64,000 nucleotides of DNA, taken from contig NZ_JACVEG010000006.1 of the NCBI RefSeq assembly GCF_014596725.1, positions 1 through 64,000 on the forward strand, read 5' to 3'. Shown here one piece after another: positions 59,389 through 64,000 of the stretch; position 1 is the stretch's first letter; the number at the start of each line of letters is the position of its first letter. The notes beneath the pieces were generated by a model, which worked only from the letters and a program-made list of their open reading frames with translations, made no database searches and was not told where the DNA came from. Source of the DNA: Vibrio sp. Y2-5. GTDB taxonomy: Bacteria; Pseudomonadota; Gammaproteobacteria; Enterobacterales; Vibrionaceae. Made by a program: the position numbers and the translations under genes.

Positions 59389-61299
59389 TTATGGTGAGTT
59401 AGACTCTAAAACGCTCAAAGTTTCTTGGCCATGAACGGAAACGCAGTTTCTACCTTTACGTTTGGAACGGTACATGGCTTGATCTGCATTTGAGAATGTC
59501 TGGTTTGAATCGGTTGTCACTTCGGCCAGACCAACGCTGACGGTAACATCAAAAAGTGTCCAGTTACTGATATCTGTGGTTACTCGCTGCATCAGCTCTT
59601 TAGCTTGTTCAATGTCAGTATGTTGAATCAGAACGGCAAATTCATCACCGCCAATGCGAGCAATGAAATCGGTATCCCGCAGCACCATACGCAGTTGATT
59701 TGCTATATACAAAATAACTTGATCACCCGCCGTATGTCCCAAAGTGTCATTGATTTGCTTGAACAAATCGATATCAAGTACCGCGAGGCAGCAAGGCGGG
59801 TGATTGTCATAGCGTTGCTTTAAGCGACATTGATATTGAAGGCTTTGATCGAATTTTTTCTTGTTCCACAACGATGTGGCAGGGTCGCGCTCTGTACGTT
59901 CTTTTAGTGTGATAATCGTGTTGTGATGCTCGGAAATATCACTAAAGGAATAGACATAGTATTGAATGTTTTTCAGTTTCCCCAAAATTGCATGTATTTC
60001 CGTTTGGCAAATGAGTTCTTTATTGTCGGTAGTGTATAAGGACAGGTGCCCCAGCCACTCTCCTCGAATAGAAAGTTGCCTTTGAATCTGGCTCTGTTTC
60101 GTTTGAGACTTAAAGAAATCATCGATATTACCACCATGTAACAGACCTAAATCGCTGTTTACCAAGTTACAAAAGCCAGTGTTTGCTCTCAGTATTCTCA
60201 TGTTTTTATCGGTGACAACTACGGCCATACTATTTTCTATCGCATATTCGGCATAGGTTTGGTCGGCCTTAATCCGTCGAAATGTATCCATAAACATCGC
60301 AATCATAATGGAGAGAAGCCCGAGAAATAGCCAAATAACAGTGGCTTCAATTTTGATTTGCTTAGCTCTTTCAGAAAGCAAATTTGAAATGACAGTGGTT
60401 GGGTACATGGTCAGCATAGTTAACGTATTTTGTGAATCAAACAATGGAGTGCTGAAACGTTGGAAAATGTATAAGCCTTTGTCAGTTAACAGACTATTGC
60501 CTGAGCTTTGGTTTTGCTGAATTGCTTGCCAAACTTCGTTGTTTTCTGAGGCTAAATTATTCTCAGTTCGAGTCTGTATCAGGTCTCCAAACAATTTATT
60601 TTTGTCGCTGCTAATCATGTACGAACCGTGATTGTCAATGAAATCGACATTTAGGTTTTCGCTGTTGGAGGTGATCTGCTCGATAATGGCCATAACATCA
60701 AGATTGGCAATGAAGTACCCTTGCCTGACGGCGTTGGCAATAATTGGATAAATGATTCGGTATCCGGGTTTGTAGGGGATGACGGGTTTATTGTTCTCAA
60801 ACTCTAAATCGATGCCATAGTGCCCTTGTTCTCCGTTCGCGAGTTTTTGAGCATAAAGGAAGTAATCTCGATTGCTTTTGTTTTGCAGTCGGTCATTGGG
60901 TACCACATAGGGATGAGACATGTTGGGCATGTAATCCACTCGAATCACCTCATAACCTCGGTTATCGATAAAACGTAATTGATAAAACAGCGTTGAATTA
61001 AAAGCTGTCAAATACCACTGGCTTTCAAGGTAATGACGAAATTGAGGATCTCTGTTCACGGCGAAATCATTGAGTAGAGACGAATGGCTTAACTCATAAA
61101 AGGTCTGCTGAATTTGCGAGTGTATTCTTCGAGCCTTGGAGTCTACATAGGAAAGAAATTGCAGACCTTGAGCTTCTAGACGAGAGATAAAAAACTGATG
61201 AGCTTTTTCGGATAGATGAAAGTAATAGGCGAGCGGAACTAGTGACAACACAAGCCACAACACTGTACCGGTTCTGATAGTGCTGGCAAATCGCTTCAT
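59389..61299 (-). CDS. Membrane sensor diguanylate cyclase (Cache-PAS-GGDEF)
   Basis: Predicted inner-membrane enzyme of 636 residues that makes cyclic di-GMP. A membrane segment (about 10-28) is followed by a periplasmic dCache-like sensor (about 35-305), a second segment (about 318-338), a PAS-like region (about 350-460) and GGDEF (about 465-625). The active motif RIGGDEF and the inhibitory site RDTD five residues upstream are both intact, suggesting an active, product-inhibited cyclase. No EAL domain. It stands between aspA and fxsA, where enterics have no gene. The signal is unknown. Confidence 0.9.
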   Translation of the reverse strand: MKRFASTIRTGTVLWLVLSLVPLAYYFHLSEKAHQFFISRLEAQGLQFLSYVDSKARRIHSQIQQTFYELSHSSLLNDFAVNRDPQFRHYLESQWYLTAFNSTLFYQLRFIDNRGYEVIRVDYMPNMSHPYVVPNDRLQNKSNRDYFLYAQKLANGEQGHYGIDLEFENNKPVIPYKPGYRIIYPIIANAVRQGYFIANLDVMAIIEQITSNSENLNVDFIDNHGSYMISSDKNKLFGDLIQTRTENNLASENNEVWQAIQQNQSSGNSLLTDKGLYIFQRFSTPLFDSQNTLTMLTMYPTTVISNLLSERAKQIKIEATVIWLFLGLLSIMIAMFMDTFRRIKADQTYAEYAIENSMAVVVTDKNMRILRANTGFCNLVNSDLGLLHGGNIDDFFKSQTKQSQIQRQLSIRGEWLGHLSLYTTDNKELICQTEIHAILGKLKNIQYYVYSFSDISEHHNTIITLKERTERDPATSLWNKKKFDQSLQYQCRLKQRYDNHPPCCLAVLDIDLFKQINDTLGHTAGDQVILYIANQLRMVLRDTDFIARIGGDEFAVLIQHTDIEQAKELMQRVTTDISNWTLFDVTVSVGLAEVTTDSNQTFSNADQAMYRSKRKGRNCVSVHGQETLSVLESNSP

Positions 61300-61408
61300 A
61301 GTTTTTGTTCTGGCTCAAAATCTACTTAAAAGGTAGTCGAGCCTATGACGCTTTTCCATTGCGCTGGTTAATTGTAGGCGCTAAGGTGTAGCAAAATAAG
61401 GAGGAGCC

Positions 61409-61906
61409 GTGTTTCCGATTTTACTAATTTTATTTATTGCCGTGCCTATTATTGAAATTGGCTTGTTTATTCAAGTCGGTGGCATGTTGGGTTTGTGGCC
61501 AACGATCGCTTTGGTTCTGATCACCGCATTTGTCGGGGCTTCTTTAGTCAGAAGTCAAGGCTTACAGACGTTGCTCACCGTTCAGCAGCGCATGCAACGC
61601 GGCGAAATGCCAGCTCAGCAAATTGTTGAAGGGGTAATGCTTGCGGTTGCAGGCGTGTTACTTCTCACTCCTGGATTTATGACGGATGCGATGGGTATGT
61701 TGGTTTTGCTGCCAGCACCACGCGCAATCATTGCTAAATATTTAATGAGTAAAGTGGTGGTTTCAAATCTGTCAGGAGGTTTCCATTCCAGCCACTTTGA
61801 ACGTGACCCATACCGTCCCCATGATTCTCATCAGGGGCATACCTTCGATGGCGAGTTTGAAAAAAAAGACGATGATGACCAAGACTCAAATCATCGCCTT
61901 CATTAA
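61409..61906 (+). CDS. fxsA: FxsA family membrane protein
   Basis: Small inner-membrane protein named for suppressing F-plasmid exclusion of phage T7 when overproduced. It has 165 residues with four hydrophobic stretches in the first 115 residues (about 2-20, 26-45, 72-95 and 97-115) and a hydrophilic His/Asp-rich tail (about 125-165). The start is GTG at 61409 behind the strong AAGGAGGAG. It has its own terminator. The neighbourhood (aspA, dcuA) is as in enterics. Confidence 0.92.
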   Translation: MFPILLILFIAVPIIEIGLFIQVGGMLGLWPTIALVLITAFVGASLVRSQGLQTLLTVQQRMQRGEMPAQQIVEGVMLAVAGVLLLTPGFMTDAMGMLVLLPAPRAIIAKYLMSKVVVSNLSGGFHSSHFERDPYRPHDSHQGHTFDGEFEKKDDDDQDSNHRLH

Positions 61907-61923
61907 ATATTGCATCATGCATT

Positions 61924-61954
61924 AAAAAGCTCTGGTTTTCGCCAGAGCTTTTTT
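61924..61954. terminator. Bidirectional terminator for fxsA and trmL
   Basis: A perfect 12-bp stem AAAAAGCTCTGG and CCAGAGCTTTTT with a six-base loop lies between convergent fxsA and trmL. Confidence 0.9.
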
Positions 61955-61994
61955 GATCTATCGGTTTTGCAGTTATGAGCAGCGGACTGCGAAT

Positions 61995-62468
61995 TTACAG
62001 TGCGCCTTCAAAACCCATTTGTCGCCAAGCTTCAAACGCGATGATAGCAACCGCATTAGACAGGTTCAGGCTGCGGGCGTCTGGCATCATTGGAATACGG
62101 ATACGCTGTTCCATTGGTAGACTCTCGATCACCTCGGCCGGAAGTCCGCGTGTTTCAGGACCAAAAAGCAGTACATCACCTTTCTGGAAACTTGCATCTA
62201 CGTGATGCCCTGTCGTTTTGGTGGTACAGGCGAAAATACGGTATTGGCCACGCTCTTCTAGGTAGTTAAGGAAAGCTTGATAGTCCTTGTGCCGAGTTAC
62301 TCGTGCTAGGTCGTGGTAATCCAAACCTGCACGGCGTACTTTTTTCTCTTCTAAATCAAAACCAAGAGGTTCAATTAAATGAAGGTTCGCACCACAGTTT
62401 GCGGATAAACGAATTATGTTTCCTGTGTTAGGGGCGATTTCTGGCTCGTACAGGGCAATATCAAACAT
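61995..62468 (-). CDS. trmL: tRNA (cytidine/uridine-34-2'-O)-methyltransferase TrmL
   Basis: Minimal SPOUT methyltransferase that modifies the ribose of the wobble base in certain leucine tRNAs. It has 157 residues. Motif 1 [20 protein letters not shown] (about 8-27), motif 2 [11 protein letters not shown] near 100 and motif 3 [22 protein letters not shown] near 120 form the AdoMet-binding knot. It is upstream-separated from cpxA by 123 nt with a weak hairpin between them. Confidence 0.95.
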   Translation of the reverse strand: MFDIALYEPEIAPNTGNIIRLSANCGANLHLIEPLGFDLEEKKVRRAGLDYHDLARVTRHKDYQAFLNYLEERGQYRIFACTTKTTGHHVDASFQKGDVLLFGPETRGLPAEVIESLPMEQRIRIPMMPDARSLNLSNAVAIIAFEAWRQMGFEGAL

Positions 62469-62530
62469 GACGGTTAATTTCCTTACTAGGTTTGTGAGGT
62501 CACAAGACCTAATCTTTTGTGGTGGGACGA

Positions 62531-62570
62531 TTAAATAAGGGGCGAGTATAAATCTCTCCCCCCTTAAATC
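62531..62570 (-). terminator. Possible cpxA terminator
   Basis: AAGGGG-CGAG pairs imperfectly with CTC-CCCCTT across an A/T loop, 20-60 nt past the cpxA stop. On the minus strand the hairpin is followed by TTATTTAAT. The pairing is imperfect, so this is a tentative call. Confidence 0.45.
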
Positions 62571-62591
62571 ACAAGTTACACTGAATTTTGA

Positions 62592-63992
62592 TTAGATAGG
62601 CAAAGTGAACTGAACTTTTAAGCCATTGAGTGGGCTGCGGCTGGCTTCGATGACTCCACTATGCTGACGAATCGCACTTTCGGTAATAGCTAAACCTAAA
62701 CCTGTACCACCACTGTGTCGGTCCCGCGCGGTTGAAACGCGATAAAACGGGCGGAAAATTTGTGGCAGTTCGTCATCAGGTACACCATCACCATCATCTT
62801 CTACCGAAACGGTTACGTGATTCTCTGTGGCAGAAAAGCGCACAACTATGGTTTCTTTGCTGTAGTAAATCGCATTTCGAACGATGTTTTCTAGCGCACT
62901 CATTAACAATTTGGGGTTGCCAGAAATAATAGCATCAGGAATATCATCAAATTGCAGCTTTTTATTCATCTGCTCTGCTTCAAACTTCGCATCGTGGAGC
63001 AATTCTTCCCAAAGGCTTCGCAACGGTTGTTCTTCACGGCTTAAGTGGCTGTTGGTCTGCATTCTCGACAGTGCGAGCAATTCGCCAATCATCTGCTCTA
63101 AGCGCTGAGCTTCGGTATCAATTCGCTCTAGCTCGCTACTGGAGCCTTGTTTTCGGGTTGCCAGCGCATTTGCCATGCGTAAGCGAGTAAGGGGAGAACG
63201 CAATTCATGGGAGATATCAGACAGTAAGCGCTGTTGTCCTGAAATCATTTGATTTACGGCTTCTACCATCTGGTTGAAACTGCGACCAGCCTGACGAAAT
63301 TCCATCGTACCTTTCTCAAGAGCTGGGTCGGCTTCAAATTGTCCACGCGCGACTCGCTGGGCGGCTTGTGCCAGACGTTGTGCTGGTTTACTCAGTGCCC
63401 AAGCCAGCCATAATAGAAATGGAGTGCTGACCAACATTACGGCCAGTAGTAGTTGTACTGGTTTATCAAACAACTGCAGTAATAACGGCGGTGGTTCGTC
63501 CCAACGGAAACCAACATAGAGCAGTAGATCTTGTTGTGCGAAAACCACAGGTACGGGGCCGGCAATCATGTATCGTCCATACAGGCGTTGCTGTGGCTTA
63601 TCTATGGATTCAATACTGGTCACAAAGTTTTGTAGAGCTTTATATTTGAAATCTGGACGCTCTCGGGCGGTTAACACATTGCCGTCTAAGTCGGTCACAA
63701 AGAAGCGTGGCCGCTCATCTCGGTCTTCATTATGCTTCATTGGCCCAAGGCCACGGTTACCATTTCCCTCAAGGAACATTAGAATTCGCGTGAGGTTGTT
63801 TTCGTTTCTGAAACGATCTTCGAGCATCTCTTTCTGAATAACAATGCGTTGAAGCATTTCTGGCGGTAAGTCGCGAGACTTACGTGGGTCTAAATGTGGA
63901 ATAGCCAATACGGCCAGCAACACCAAAAACATAGTGAGCCAGAATATTGCAAAGATGCGCCCATAAAGATTGTTGAACGTTGGTAAACGCAT
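62592..63992 (-). CDS. cpxA: Envelope stress sensor kinase CpxA
   Basis: Inner-membrane histidine kinase/phosphatase that detects misfolded envelope proteins and signals to CpxR. It has 466 residues: first membrane segment (about 12-32), periplasmic sensor (about 35-175), second segment (about 178-198), HAMP (about 200-252), the phospho-acceptor motif ISHELRSPLTRLRMA near 262, then N box ENIVRNAIYYS, DDGDGVPDDE and [13 protein letters not shown]. The start codon shares one base with a stop codon on the same strand (TAATG), as expected for an upstream cpxR lying outside the window. Confidence 0.94.
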   Translation of the reverse strand: MRLPTFNNLYGRIFAIFWLTMFLVLLAVLAIPHLDPRKSRDLPPEMLQRIVIQKEMLEDRFRNENNLTRILMFLEGNGNRGLGPMKHNEDRDERPRFFVTDLDGNVLTARERPDFKYKALQNFVTSIESIDKPQQRLYGRYMIAGPVPVVFAQQDLLLYVGFRWDEPPPLLLQLFDKPVQLLLAVMLVSTPFLLWLAWALSKPAQRLAQAAQRVARGQFEADPALEKGTMEFRQAGRSFNQMVEAVNQMISGQQRLLSDISHELRSPLTRLRMANALATRKQGSSSELERIDTEAQRLEQMIGELLALSRMQTNSHLSREEQPLRSLWEELLHDAKFEAEQMNKKLQFDDIPDAIISGNPKLLMSALENIVRNAIYYSKETIVVRFSATENHVTVSVEDDGDGVPDDELPQIFRPFYRVSTARDRHSGGTGLGLAITESAIRQHSGVIEASRSPLNGLKVQFTLPI

Positions 63993-64000
63993 TAATCCTC
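63992..64000 (-). CDS. Last codons of an upstream gene, presumably cpxR (partial)
   Basis: The minus strand reads GAGGAT then TAA, with the stop overlapping the cpxA ATG by one base. Gene order and the identity of CpxA suggest cpxR; only two codons are visible, so the identity is inferred from context. Confidence 0.4.
   Translation of the reverse strand, partial: ED

Overview
The window looks like a stretch of the main chromosome of a Vibrio (Vibrionaceae). The genes are core gammaproteobacterial genes in an order typical of Vibrio chromosome 1: add, ntrBC-glnA, typA, dtd, pckA, hslRO, a complete gspC-N (eps) type II secretion operon, cysQ/nudE, nfuA, comF/bioH, tex/greB, ompR/envZ, recG, spoT/rpoZ/gmk, dsbD, dcuA/aspA and cpxA. 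Coding density is high. I see no tRNA, rRNA, IS element, prophage, CRISPR array or integron cassette. Every main reading frame appears intact. Assignments rest on motifs, gene order and remembered family knowledge; no search was run.

Layout. 1-9 kb: adenosine deaminase, a dual GGDEF-EAL protein, and the nitrogen block ntrC-ntrB-DUF4124-glnA, with a sigma-54 promoter and NtrC-type operators upstream of glnA and ntrB. 9-13.5 kb: typA, then yihY-dtd-fabY(yiiD). 13.5-19 kb: an AsmA-like protein, pckA and the heat-shock pair hslR-hslO, all on the minus strand. 19-30.3 kb: gspCDEFGHIJKLMN, twelve tightly packed or overlapping genes. 30.3-38 kb: nudE-cysQ, nfuA, comF, bioH, a small unknown protein, and greB and tex. 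37.9-40.5 kb: a MITE/ERIC-like palindromic element directly before ompR, then envZ. 40.5-49.4 kb: a PurR-controlled purine permease, recG, trmH, the gmk-rpoZ-spoT cluster, and yhhQ behind a preQ1-I riboswitch candidate. 49.4-54.2 kb: an SSS-type symporter with its DUF4212 small subunit, a CPA1-type antiporter and a LuxR-type response regulator resembling CrbR of the acetate switch. 54.3-64 kb: dsbD, aspA-dcuA, a Cache-GGDEF diguanylate cyclase, fxsA, trmL and cpxA, which runs to the window edge.

How the genes work together. NtrB/NtrC sense nitrogen state and drive glnA from the sigma-54 promoter; ntrB carries its own NtrC site. GspC-N build the secretion machine that exports folded toxins and hydrolases. 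DcuA imports C4-dicarboxylates and exchanges them with aspartate that AspA deaminates. Purine and deazapurine uptake (xanP, yhhQ) is each controlled by its own ligand logic, a PurR box for one and a preQ1 aptamer for the other. I found no clearly new multi-gene system. The most interesting items are regulatory DNA/RNA: the preQ1 leader with extra hairpins, the palindromic element in the ompR leader, the PurR box over the xanP promoter, and two unexplained perfect inverted repeats.
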